From Symsagittifera roscoffensis (Eukaryota > Xenacoelomorpha > Acoela > Convolutidae), in the NCBI RefSeq assembly GCF_963678635.1, contig NC_087067.1, forward strand, positions 7,797,716 through 7,861,715: a DNA stretch of 64,000 bases, given 5' to 3'. Positions 22,201 to 31,500 of this stretch are shown piece after piece. The notes under the pieces are model-generated. The model worked only from the letters and a program-made list of their open reading frames with translations, was not told the DNA's origin and ran no database searches. The position numbers and the translations under genes are program-made. The stretch's first letter is position 1. Every line of letters begins with the position of its first letter.

Positions 22201-25051
22201 GGAATTACAGACGGATCCATCTTCAGGGACGTACAATCTGGAAACACAAGAGGTACGAGGTGGTGAAGAGCTCGAGAAAATAGCAGTTTCAAGAAAACCA
22301 CTAAGGGAACTATCGTGCAACTCAAACGTCAGAACGAATCTGGTACCAGAAGACGACATGAAAATCGTGAAAAGGATGATATGTGTGAAGCTGGGTGATG
22401 ACACCCACAACCCTGGTGAAATGAATGGACAGATCATGGCGCTAAAGGAGCACGTTAAGGCGAGATACAGGCTGTCTGACCTAATAAGGGCCCAGAAGAA
22501 TGACAAAATGACAAGTAACCTCTCCAAATGGATCCATTCGGGAGTCAAGGAGAAGGGGGAACTTGAGGAAGACAGCTACAAGATCTTGAGCCAGTTCTAC
22601 AAGGAAAAGAGAGATTTACTTTATCACACAGCTGAAGGGGTGGTAGCGTGCAAGAGAAGAGATGAGGAAAAAATATTACACAAACACAACCTCATCATAC
22701 TACCACAATTGTACCAAACGGAGGTGCTTTTCAGATCACACGACCAGATGGGCCACCAGGGGATAGATAAAGTACAACAAAGGATACTTCACAGGTTTGA
22801 TTGGCCGGGAATGAGAAAAGCTTGCGAGAGATGGGTGAATGCCTGCCTAGCATGCCTTCAAGTAAAAGACCCAAGGAAGATGAAGTTTCCCCTCAAGTCT
22901 GTCGAGAGCTCGGAATTCAATGAAGTGGTGCAGATAGACCATCAGAAAATCTGCATGACGGAGTCGGGTTATAACCAAATACTAGTTATAATAGATCACT
23001 TCACCAAGTTGGCGGAAGCGGTTCCGTGCCAGACAGCCTCGGCAGAGGAGACATGTGATCACCTGATAACGCATTGGATATCGCGGTATGGTTGTCCAAT
23101 GACTTTCCAGTCAGACAACGGCAAGGCTTTTGTGGGGGACTTGACAAAAGAATTGATGAAGAGATCACACATTGCTCAAGCGCACTCGACGACCTATCAT
23201 CCACAGACCAATGGGTTGGTAGAGAGACAGAACAGGACACTGGTCAACATGCTCAGGGTGTACTGCTCGAGATACATGACGGACTGGGACAAATACCTGC
23301 CACAGGTAGTAGGAGCCTATAATAGTACTCAGCACTCAACGACGGGTATCAGTCCTTTCATGATGTTGACAGGCAGGGAAAGGGCAATGCCTATAACATT
23401 CTTTTACCCGGAGTACGAGGGGAAGAGGACGTCACCTCAAGCATACGTGAAGGAAGCGATCAAAAGACAACAAGAGCTAAACGAGCTATGTCGGAGAAAC
23501 ACGGCGCAAGCGCAAATGAGGCAACGCAAGAAATATGACGAAAAGATACTAAGAGCAAAGCCATACGAAGTGGGCCAATACGTGTGGGTCTTCCAAAATG
23601 TCATACCGCCCAAGGGAACAAAGAAACTACTCAAGAAATGGAGAGGACCGTTCATGATTACGGAAGTACATCAACAAGGACGGTTCTATCGCTTGAGTAC
23701 AGGGCGAGCAGCACATTACGAAAATCTGAAGCCTCATGTCCCGTCCCCGGAGGACTGGTGCCTACCAAGAGACATGGAAGGTCTTGAGTACCTGGTGGTG
23801 GAACCAGCGTGCGAAGTGAATGAGAAAGGTACTAGAGAGAAAAATGATGGTAATGAGAACTTGAGTTTGGACGATAACGAAAAGATAGAAGTGGAGTCGG
23901 ATGCAGGTTCATTTGTAGAAGAAGACTGGAACGACCCAGAGCAAAACGAGGTACCGAAGTGGATGGAGCCGGATCGACCAACACCACCGGAAACCAGGAC
24001 TGGCAATCGTAAACGCACAGGCATGAGGTACAATAGGTACGGGGATGACTTCCTGATCGATAAGATACAGCCAGACAAGTTGGGCGATGAACTACTAAGC
24101 GCAGGCGAACTGGAAGCCGGAGAGGAATGGCAGGTCATTGACGATGGCGGACATTATCCGCAGGATGATTACTCGACGCCAGAATTGGAGACGGATCTCG
24201 AGCAGAGTGAAATAGACAGGAGGGAGAACACGAACTTGAGGATTCTAGAGTGGATGCGAGATGTCAAGGACGAGAGCCACGAAGGACAAAGCATTCAGCA
24301 AGTCGATATATCAGCAGCAAATTACATGAAGACAGAGGACCCTCTTTTCGGATGGACAGCAACAGACAGGCCACTGGACATCCCTAAGGACAATTCAGAC
24401 CCGACTACATCGACGGGGACGTCGATAAATATTTTTGTCCGGGGAGTGGGGGTAGGACTTACCCACACCGAAAATTTGATGATAAAGAAGCTCAAGGAAG
24501 TGAGGGAAACAAGCGGATTGGAACTGGAGGAAGAAGAACCAGAGCCTACCATAGGAAGGAATTTCAAAACGAAATTCGAAATACCAAATGAATACTCAGA
24601 GAACATCATGATAACAGATAGCGACTTCATCCTGTCAAACAGGACCAGCGCGATCTGCATCACGGCGGATATGAGTTTCAAATCAAGATTGGAGGCTGAC
24701 TTCAAAAGAGAGTACCAGAACGTAGAGTTTCTGTTCAGACAGAGGCCAGGACTGGGAGGCATAGCAGCGCTTCCACCGTCAGTGGCACAAGTCCCGGGCA
24801 AATACCTCTGCTTCCTAGTAACGAGAGTCAACGACAGAAACACAATTGATCCCGAACACGTGATATTGGCACTGACAAGACTACGTGACTTCATGATTGA
24901 AAGAGGAATAGTGGAGGTCTCGATGCCGGTGTACGACCCAAACAGGGGCAAACTGAGCTCGAGGGAATTGTACGCTATCCTACATGTGGTCTTTGCAGAA
25001 ACAGAGATAATGGTGCATCTTCACAAGAAGTACTACTTGAGCATCGCCTGA
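16244..25051 (+). CDS. Gag-Pol polyprotein of the giant retrotransposon, intact
   Basis: 2,935 codons, starting at the first ATG after the leader (an alternative ATG lies at codon 43). In order: a charged coiled-coil-prone Gag; two zinc knuckles near residues 630 (CANCGSADHHVADC) and 682 (CFFCNQEGHFRMDC); an aspartic protease (LLDTGAVLSV, ~989); reverse transcriptase with TTLDLGSAFWQ and YVDD (~1475); Ty3-type RNase H (VLDTDAS ~1622, then AEMFAV, RVDNRALSW and HQNADSLS); an acidic, variable spacer of about 300 residues; integrase with HX3H/CX2C finger (~2165) and a D,D,E core (VQIDH ~2230, QSDNG ~2290, GLVERQN ~2325); and a GPY/F-like segment (KKWRGPF, ~2465). About 430 further C-terminal residues are of unknown function. 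All key catalytic residues are present. Gag and Pol share one frame with no stop or shift, so proteolysis must separate them. Confidence 0.95.
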   Translation: MRRSRVPVLEKRSSGSNTKYNSSLRETTSTGPKITKTNFSVNMVNTRSTAEYRAKEDTEGERVEPTIEIDLETPDQSVDETRKMATESTPMPNAEEPNQKPIEFSPIDDAEDAIGNTEETVKEDSQVKRTSFTEKLGIMFGIKTKENVTEEPKAERARTFGTVSTKTSEANPREERTKAEATAEERPTADHEETTIELGDLLAKLNQIDKRLKHSEEDREVIKKEIRYNKHEYLDSYFNLAKATEERLKEMSDKVEATNEEREKNIKTDMQQLKNRYDDVNSQLGSLERRMDTMSKSQAESSCAIQAKLDAILRGSTPQERPAADRTQSTRVDFAEPQRNKRQSTPLPLTRDAISIAPTTAKTIMKNGTSNTTAAPGDSTANSNTRPDAMTWASTWEMMNRTLEAFATRNTDSSDRREGKSRKTFKKPKEFKDDSDGCIDTWVEVMRLHLEQDNLSDERQACTAILSNLEGTALKCVVAKKEEERDTADKIFEILLNRFGSGMKGHQAMMRFEKRRQRDDESIDRFLDDLESLRRRSDPEESTNRRNFSIASKFIDGVKSDDLRTMLATYYTLSKDSAPTPEEMRQKSREYMLMKPKKYSYSENRNTQGGSQPQRSSWYKPRDDMDKRRSCANCGSADHHVADCTTYKQGMKSLGYAPDEEDMSQMEEHEYYNGLIIKIGARCFFCNQEGHFRMDCPLFWEAVKDQNHPKHKLALAAVQNQRNRQNEFESRNLGAPNTELPTKTVKAVTHVSGALESAAGSSLEINYEKAATEAIAKVKQDLAAKEIEQRLKLEIERQNFNEALTGSNSIPEARTGSMKTGNCNIVKMVTGKPFGISKIGARIMSIITVGGHEVTRNLSEPSDQTIMHIDVYADYLSGISPQTTSRALRALLTRGGSKSVRVDNRYTEAYGPHEVMLNIDGINIYTKTMITCDEDLIGQIYVGKEELKVRSIGHCAMLEEDAMHIGTEADVTGHVLDINGKKTQLRGLLDTGAVLSVIPIETWEKMGFDKGDLIDSRIRLSAANKGALRVLGRTPIIALNLGERNLWMSFIVVENLDESDQFILGRDFIRNFDVTIDLNNAMFRIRNPDRRYAIKPVNLIMANENKAPVFLSRRVRLKANEAAIVSLRMKNYNELSDNKQVCIVPNPNSQSAAVLGRSFSITKSGLCVSVLLNTLDIPITIQRGRKLGYALPVKTRYETIENSKQNEVVDCPNHRDKICILRRLQRIKDSSGLIKSLKSETDDGLSSCSNFPERPTLDEMQIDKPVLPEIEHLRGKLKDEQLEAIKDVLERNEEVFSRHKADIGCCNFVEHEIELEENAVPHREGARRMTPHKSDACRKEIETLLEYDMIEPSKSPWACGVVMAKKKGDQLRFCCDFRYLNSVTVKDAYPIPRIDESLSKLGDAKFFTTLDLGSAFWQVPLRKQDRDKTGFACELGLFQWKRMPFGLCNATATFQRLMAHALIGVTKKYGNLVMCYVDDVVIATPTLEDHIERLDEVFACMKRSGLKCKPSKCEILKDSIKYLGRMVDKHGIRPDPDAVEAVLTWKSPKTEHQLMSFLGFANYYREFIKGYADKVYPMQQLMRHKGKKFTWNNAAEDSFQRIKKELCEAPVLGMPTEKGMYVLDTDASVVAISGILHQEQEWNGKTVLRPIAYGSKVLSDTEMKYGAPKAEMFAVVTFVEKYRAYLGSEPFKLRVDNRALSWLKTYSMDQSYIGRWIVRLDGYNMIIEHRTRDKHQNADSLSKKTEFYERQEQREADRPEIKDGFSFMDKETYDSLPLTRWLDKSGKPIEDHPELPKEPLEKTILKKNRGIPIGIMLKSKIVRETLKAKGYDLTQVEEGTVRIDEDLMRLLEKLSDDKPVIQGKGQEAPELTILRREETVNNTDVSKGSITDSKEVVRSLVEKIPDKILEQTKVRDKKVTFREEVEHRGPDQESGEWSRFMEEDETGEGKLSGEREEWDEDSDESSEDQDSLCMILAEEKIRQHDRELQTDPSSGTYNLETQEVRGGEELEKIAVSRKPLRELSCNSNVRTNLVPEDDMKIVKRMICVKLGDDTHNPGEMNGQIMALKEHVKARYRLSDLIRAQKNDKMTSNLSKWIHSGVKEKGELEEDSYKILSQFYKEKRDLLYHTAEGVVACKRRDEEKILHKHNLIILPQLYQTEVLFRSHDQMGHQGIDKVQQRILHRFDWPGMRKACERWVNACLACLQVKDPRKMKFPLKSVESSEFNEVVQIDHQKICMTESGYNQILVIIDHFTKLAEAVPCQTASAEETCDHLITHWISRYGCPMTFQSDNGKAFVGDLTKELMKRSHIAQAHSTTYHPQTNGLVERQNRTLVNMLRVYCSRYMTDWDKYLPQVVGAYNSTQHSTTGISPFMMLTGRERAMPITFFYPEYEGKRTSPQAYVKEAIKRQQELNELCRRNTAQAQMRQRKKYDEKILRAKPYEVGQYVWVFQNVIPPKGTKKLLKKWRGPFMITEVHQQGRFYRLSTGRAAHYENLKPHVPSPEDWCLPRDMEGLEYLVVEPACEVNEKGTREKNDGNENLSLDDNEKIEVESDAGSFVEEDWNDPEQNEVPKWMEPDRPTPPETRTGNRKRTGMRYNRYGDDFLIDKIQPDKLGDELLSAGELEAGEEWQVIDDGGHYPQDDYSTPELETDLEQSEIDRRENTNLRILEWMRDVKDESHEGQSIQQVDISAANYMKTEDPLFGWTATDRPLDIPKDNSDPTTSTGTSINIFVRGVGVGLTHTENLMIKKLKEVRETSGLELEEEEPEPTIGRNFKTKFEIPNEYSENIMITDSDFILSNRTSAICITADMSFKSRLEADFKREYQNVEFLFRQRPGLGGIAALPPSVAQVPGKYLCFLVTRVNDRNTIDPEHVILALTRLRDFMIERGIVEVSMPVYDPNRGKLSSRELYAILHVVFAETEIMVHLHKKYYLSIA

Positions 25052-25310
25052 GTCGGGTACATGGAGGTATCAGGTCGGGTGTGAGGGAGGAGTCTTGAGT
25101 CAGGTACTGGGGTGCGGCGCAGGTAAAGGGATCTTAAGATGTGATTGGCATGACAATTGAATTTTAAAAGAAAGAATTGATGGTGCTAAAACATAAAATG
25201 AATCTGCATGTTCTTAAGGGAGATCCAATCAAATTGTTTTAAGTGATATGTGAATGATAAGATTTTAATCATATGGGTAGAAGGGGGGTCTCTAGGTTAG
25301 GAACGTGACA

Positions 25311-25341
25311 TACTAAGTTTTAATGAGCTTTATGTTTTCAG
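25311..25341 (+). promoter_or_regulatory. Candidate branch point and 3' splice site upstream of ORF2
   Basis: TACTAAG at 25311-25317 is followed 24 nt later by a T-rich stretch and TTTTCAG at 25335-25341, in the 522-nt gap between gag-pol and ORF2. This is the layout of a splice acceptor and would allow a subgenomic RNA joining a leader donor to ORF2, as env-type ORFs of retroelements are often expressed. The donor was not identified. Confidence 0.45.
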
Positions 25342-25480
25342 ATCAAGTTTGAAAACAAAGTTGAATATCCAACTACACTCAAGCGAGAAACAGAAAAAGA
25401 GAATCTTGATTGAACACGCGACAATCCGGATCTACAGCAAGTGCTTGCAAGAGAAGATTTCTAGAGATTTCTTGAATTGG

Positions 25481-25540
25481 GTAATACTTGAGTTGGTAAG
25501 GTAATTCTTGAGTTGGTAAGGTAATTCTTGAGCTGGTTGA
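25481..25540 (+). repeat. Three 20-bp tandem units just before ORF2
   Basis: The unit is GTAATTCTTGAGTTGGTAAG with small changes. Each unit carries the CTTGAG word that recurs throughout this element. Confidence 0.8.
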
Positions 25541-25573
25541 CATCTATCTACACACATCCCGAAGTTATAAAGA

Positions 25574-28500
25574 ATGGCAGACCGATTCTGGAACTCTATG
25601 CCCACGGCTCTGCAGAGGCCCACTCTTGACGAGCTGTACAGACGCTTGAGGGACCTGGACCACACCCAGATCGACGAGAGAATGGCGGTGATGCTGAATG
25701 CGATCCTCCAGTTGGAGGACCAGGGCGAGTGCAGGGAGTCTGCGACGGAGGCTGTCTTGATAGTCGGCTACACCACTGAGGGCATATCAAATCGAGCACA
25801 GACCAGATGGTTGTCTTGGAATGCGGATGGAGGAGTAAGGGGCTTTGACTTGGCAAGAAATCCTGGCCTGAGTAACAACACCGAACACGGCGCAGGAGAG
25901 TTCCCGCTACCGACGAGGCCAACAGCGAGATCCACGGGCCAGAGCTCGAGTAAGGTGCCGTCGATGTCGCGAGCGCAACAGACGACCGAGGCATATCCGG
26001 AGCTGGGAGTCCTAAAGAAAGAGCTTGAGAAGGCGCTGAAGGAAAGGAATAAAGCGAATCTCGATCGGGATCAGGCGAAGTTAGATAGGGAGAGGCTTCA
26101 GCTGGAGAGAGACCAGGCAGTCGACGAGCGGGATCAGACGTTGAAATTACTTGAGATGCTAAGGGCGGAACATCAGCAGGAGCTAAAGGTGCGGGAGAAC
26201 GCCGCGAATCGCGATCAACTAAAGTCGGAGTTGGAAAGGATAGAACAACGACAACGCGAGCTGGACGCACAAAAGGGAGCCAGGTCAAACGAACGAGTGG
26301 TGACAAGCTCAAGGCCAGAGTCGCGCATGGAGGTGGATGAAGCTCCCAGGGCTAGAGGACGGTTCAACCTTGACCGCGAGGCCAGGGAACACATGAGTGA
26401 AGGGTTGGAGGTCTGGATACCGAATGACGCGACGCCCTCCTTGCGCAATCTAGAGACCCAACCTGTACGTCCTCTGATGGATGTGGTGTTACCAGGATAC
26501 ACACCAACCTCGACCTCGAGCGGTAGTCAGGTGAGTGGCGCCTCATCGCGCCTGAAGGAGCTGGGCGAGAAATTGCAGCAGCAGAGTCGTGAAAGAGCGA
26601 CAAGGCCAGAGCTTCCACCGACTTGGAGGGAACAGCCGGTCAGAAACGTCGTGATCGCGAGCTACAAGAAGGACACAGAGGGAAACTACCACAAGCATAG
26701 TCGGCTGGACTGGAATGCGGAACAGCAAGCCAGGAGGGACTGCTTCCACGACGCAGCCTGGGTGCAGTATCTAGCGCCACCTCGTGTGCCAGAGGGTGCG
26801 GTTCACCTGATTATAGGGGACAGCCTGGTGCGGGTGTTGACCCAGATCCGGTCACATTGGCAGACGGGAGTCTTGAGTTTCGCTGGAGCTGCTACGCCAC
26901 AGATGTTGGCAACTCTGGACATGCTAGGAATGACCAAAGTTTACACAGTCACCTTGATGGTTGGGACCAACGACGTGTCGAGAGGAGAAGCAAGGAAAGT
27001 GACGAGGCTAAGCGACAAGATAAATTGCCTTCTTGAGGAGCTGAGGATCCAAATGGATCCTATCCTGTTGACGATATGCACGGTCCCCTATAACATGATG
27101 TTTGATCAACACTCCCTAGAGATGAACCAGAGGGTGCGGAGCCTGAACAAGGCGATCAGAGAAATACACCGAAACAGTGTGCTTCCTCTCAGGCTGTTAG
27201 ACGTTGCAGAACGCATGGAGAACAAGGGATTCCCTGAAGACACCTCGAAAGATGGAATCCATTTCGATAGGCCAAGGGGAGCTGAGTGGCTGAACGACGT
27301 CTTCCAGGTTCACATAAACACGCTAGAAGCGGACCTGCTGGAGACAGCCCAATTCACTTTAGGGCCACCTCCCAACCCACCATTCCTTGCCTCGAGGGCC
27401 TTGGCTGGTCGATTGGGAGCGAGAGTTGATACTAGAGATAGCTCGAGGAGCAATCAGACCCGATTGCAGAGTGCCACACCAATGGAGTCGGAGGAGGTAG
27501 AGTCATCAACACCTCCGACCTCGGCGATGTCCTCCGTGGTGGTGGCAGATGGCAGGAGAGAAAAGAAGTCTAGGGAGACTACCCGCTTGAGATATCCTGA
27601 GAAGGTGAAGGAACTGGATCTAGAGACTCTGGAATGCAGACGAGAGTTGGCGGAAACCCTGGGGATTGAACGAGTGTCGCATGAGGACTTGAATAGACAT
27701 CATTGCGTAGACTGGTTGAAAGCACACGAGGCGCATTTCTCGAGAACGAAGTTAATGGAGACTACAGACCTGACTGGAATTCCCACAAAAACGATCATGG
27801 GACCCATTAACTACAGGCCTCTTAAGCAGCTAGGGAGTCCTGGACTTATAGCAGAACCTCCCAAGCACCGAACTGGCATCGCCAGGATCAAGTTGGCAAC
27901 CCCGGCGCAATTGAAGGTAGTAGACAAGCTGCTCAACCCGGGGGGGATGGAGTTGCCTGACGCTGCTTACGAAGGTCCAAGGCTGGCAGAGGATCCCAGG
28001 TACGGGAAGCCCTGTGGTGGCACCCAATTGGCCAAGACTCTGGCAGTTTATGATAGAGCAGATCCAGCTGCTGCAAGAGTGATCATTGTGGCGGGATCAG
28101 ACTTCGAAGGAACGTCTCCCAAGTTGTTCTGGCCGGAGACTCTGGTATACTCTTTGCCAGGAGCCGAATTGAACCAGATGTTGACCCTAGTGGTGGCAAT
28201 AAAGTCGGAGATGCCCTGTGAACCTGAGCTGTTATTGTTTGCAGGAATGAATGACCACCTGCACGCGATGGGACTTCTTGAGCAACTGAAGGGCAAAGAG
28301 ATTCCGACATCAAAGAAGATATGGGAGGCTATTCAGGCTTTATTTGCGGCGATGAATGAGGTACAAGAGAACGTAGCCTCGAGATTTGGGTCCAAGACAA
28401 AGGTGGTGTTTACCACATCCCCAGGATACGCCAGCATGCCACCCGCCCTACAATTCGTGTATGCGGTCTTAATCTTGATAGCGGAAGGGAGTGAATGGCG

Positions 28501-31500
28501 GATTCTGATGGCAGCCCCCAATCGAGAGCTGGAGCCAGTAAACTTGAGACTTTACAGATCAGAATTACCAGCGGCATGGGCTGACATATCTCATGCGCTG
28601 AGGGGCTTTTACGGACTAGCCGATGTCTTGATTGTATTGGATGAGGTACTCTTGCTAGAGATATCGAACTTTGCTAGACAACTCAAGTTCAGCCCAGTCA
28701 TCGGGGACGATCACCCGGCGATAAACCAGTTGACGGCCAGCCTGTGGTTCCGGAGTATGGATGTGAAAGTCGCAAATTCCACCAGCAGGACTAGAGGACC
28801 CAGCAACGAGAGAAGAAATGTGGTCGAGACGGAGAAACAGTTAGAATCGATGAAATATCGCTTGACCCAAGAGAATGGCTGGTGGCCATTCCTGACACCA
28901 AGGCTGGAGAACGCCACGAATAAAACGAGGGAGGAAGCACCACTCCTCGTGAAACAAATCTGGAGTTTTCTAGAGAAGCAACTGGAGCTAGCTGAAAGGA
29001 GAGACATGACGGTGGTTAGATTTGTCTCGGCCGCCAATGAAGTGACGATTGGAGGATTTTGGAGAGAGCACGCCAACGGCGAATTGAAAACTAGGAGAGA
29101 TTACGAGATTCTCAAGTTCTTGAGTCCTTGCTGGGAGAGAGAATTCTTGGCAGGAGTGTTCGGCACCACGGCGACTATCTTCGGAGCCTTCGTGCAGGAG
29201 ATACTGGGCATGCCCATCAGCCTGCTCTTGGCCCTGTATTTGGTCTACCCCAGATACTTGTTCAATATGGGTCCAGCATATATGTTTAGTCGGGGAGTGG
29301 AGACACTTCGAGTTGATGGGTATCTGGCACTAGTGCTCTTGACCCATGGGGAATTGGTGTCGTTTCATCGGTTAATGGAATATGGAGAACCTCTGTCTAT
29401 GGGGAAAGTCCACACGAGCATTGAAACCAGCTCCTACAAGTGCGCCGCAGGGTTGAAGACACTGCTGGTGCAATACCTCATGATGCAGAATCGATACATG
29501 ACGGGTGAAGATGAAAACCCAACCTCGAGAGAAGAATGGGAGAAGGCGAACAGAGGGATGCCTCTGTTAACGGACCTGTGTCTGGCAATGAGGTCGGACC
29601 CAATGGGGATAATCCGAGGTCTGGAGGAGGTGGTGACCTGCATCTATGGTCCAGCAGTAACGTACGCGTTTCCAGATCCCCTGGTGATAACGTATCGTCA
29701 CTCGGTGACGCACTTGAGTCTCATCAGCGTACTGGATGGTGCAGCACTGAATTGGTGTCAGCAGGAAGTGCTCAGGGCGCGTATGAGCAACACGGTACTC
29801 TTCGGAAAAGTGAAAGATGCTGAGATGATGGTGTGCAATTTCAGGGGACAAATGCAATGCAGAATGGGAGGCAAGCGAGAGGGCCCTATTGAAATGTATC
29901 CCAAATTCTGGAACTTGAACCCATTGACGGCGGACGGACGAGAAATCTTGAGAATTCCTGCCTGGAAGGAGTGCTTCGCACTGGTGAAGAGGGAGCTAGA
30001 GACCATAATGGAGAAAGAAATCCTCCCGGCAACCATGCCTGAGTTCCCAATAGTCAGGAGGATGACCTTAGGTATGAATAGTCCCTTGGTAGTTCCCTCC
30101 ATAATGGCGAGGATGAGGGCGGAGGAAATGCAGAAGGATTTCACTGATGGCTGGGACCCCCTGTTCATTGGCTACACGGCGGCGGTCTATTTCCATACCA
30201 GCGAGATGAAGGTAAATTCGTGGACGACGCAAGCGAAAAAGAGTAGAGGTTCGCAGCCCCCAGGGTATGAGGTGAGGAAAGTCTTGAGAACTCTTGAGAA
30301 GGAGGGACTTGATAACATGTTGCCCATATGGGATGATGGCAGGATGATCGTGATGGAGGGGCACGTCGCACTGGTGGACGACATGAAATTTGCCACGAGA
30401 AAATATAAGGCGCCCTATGGCTTGGAACAGGTGGAAATAAGACAGGAAGGAACAGAGCTAGATGCAGCAGGTCAACTGCACGTAGCACTGACGGAATACA
30501 AGAAGCTGGATCCTGCGACACCATCACCACTATCCGTGGACACGCCTGGAGACAAGAGGAGCGGACCCGTTGAGGATCGATTCAAAAGAATTCTTGAGAG
30601 AAGAAGAAATGAATCGGAGGAAGAAAGTATGGATGAAACTCTCAGTGAAGCTGGAGAGGACATGGAGGTGGGGAATACACCTGAACCAGGGCCATCAGGG
30701 GAGGAACTCACCACTCAAGAGCTGTTGAAAGACTTGAGCGAAGAGAATTGGGCAGATACTGCCACACCACCTCTGAACCCGTCCCCGCGGAAGAACCTAG
30801 AATTGCCATTGGCAGGTGAGACCTTCAATATGGGGATGTTACTCTTGAGCTCGGAGGAAAGGGGGAAGAACACGTTCGAAGGGAACAGGGACATATTCTT
30901 GGGATCTCTCGAGGATGACGCTTGGCAGGAGTTCCTGGAGGAATTCAATCGAGAAGTGGGCAGCGAGACGACGCTGGACAAGTTCAAGAAGGAACTGTGG
31001 GACGCAGTAGTAAGATTCGGGGAACCGCTCCTGATAGGAACGGGCCTGGATGAGAAAGCAAGAAAAGAGCTGCTGAACAAGCTAGTGGAGCTGAGGAACG
31101 CACGATCGAAGACTAGAAAAGAGAAATGTGAGGACAGCTCTACTCTGAAACGAAAAACTGTGGATAAAATGGTTGATGATATAAAAAGGGATAAGGTTGG
31201 GACTAGTAATATGATTAAAAGTACTAATATCCTTAAGGCTCGAGCAGGGGGGAGGCAAGAGTTGGAAGGAGTGGATGGAGAGGTAGAATCAATGATGATA
31301 GCCACCACACCCTCGAGCAGAGACGTGAAGACTCGCAAGAGGAAGAGAGAAGTGGAAGGATGGGGTAGTCCTTCAGTGGATGCTGTTTCGGAGGGAAACT
31401 TGAGGGAGACGGCGCCCATCGTTTTGGCCCGATGCAAGACGGCGGCATACAAGAACAGCTCGGAACTCAGGAAACCACTTGAAGTAGAAAAGGAAATAGA

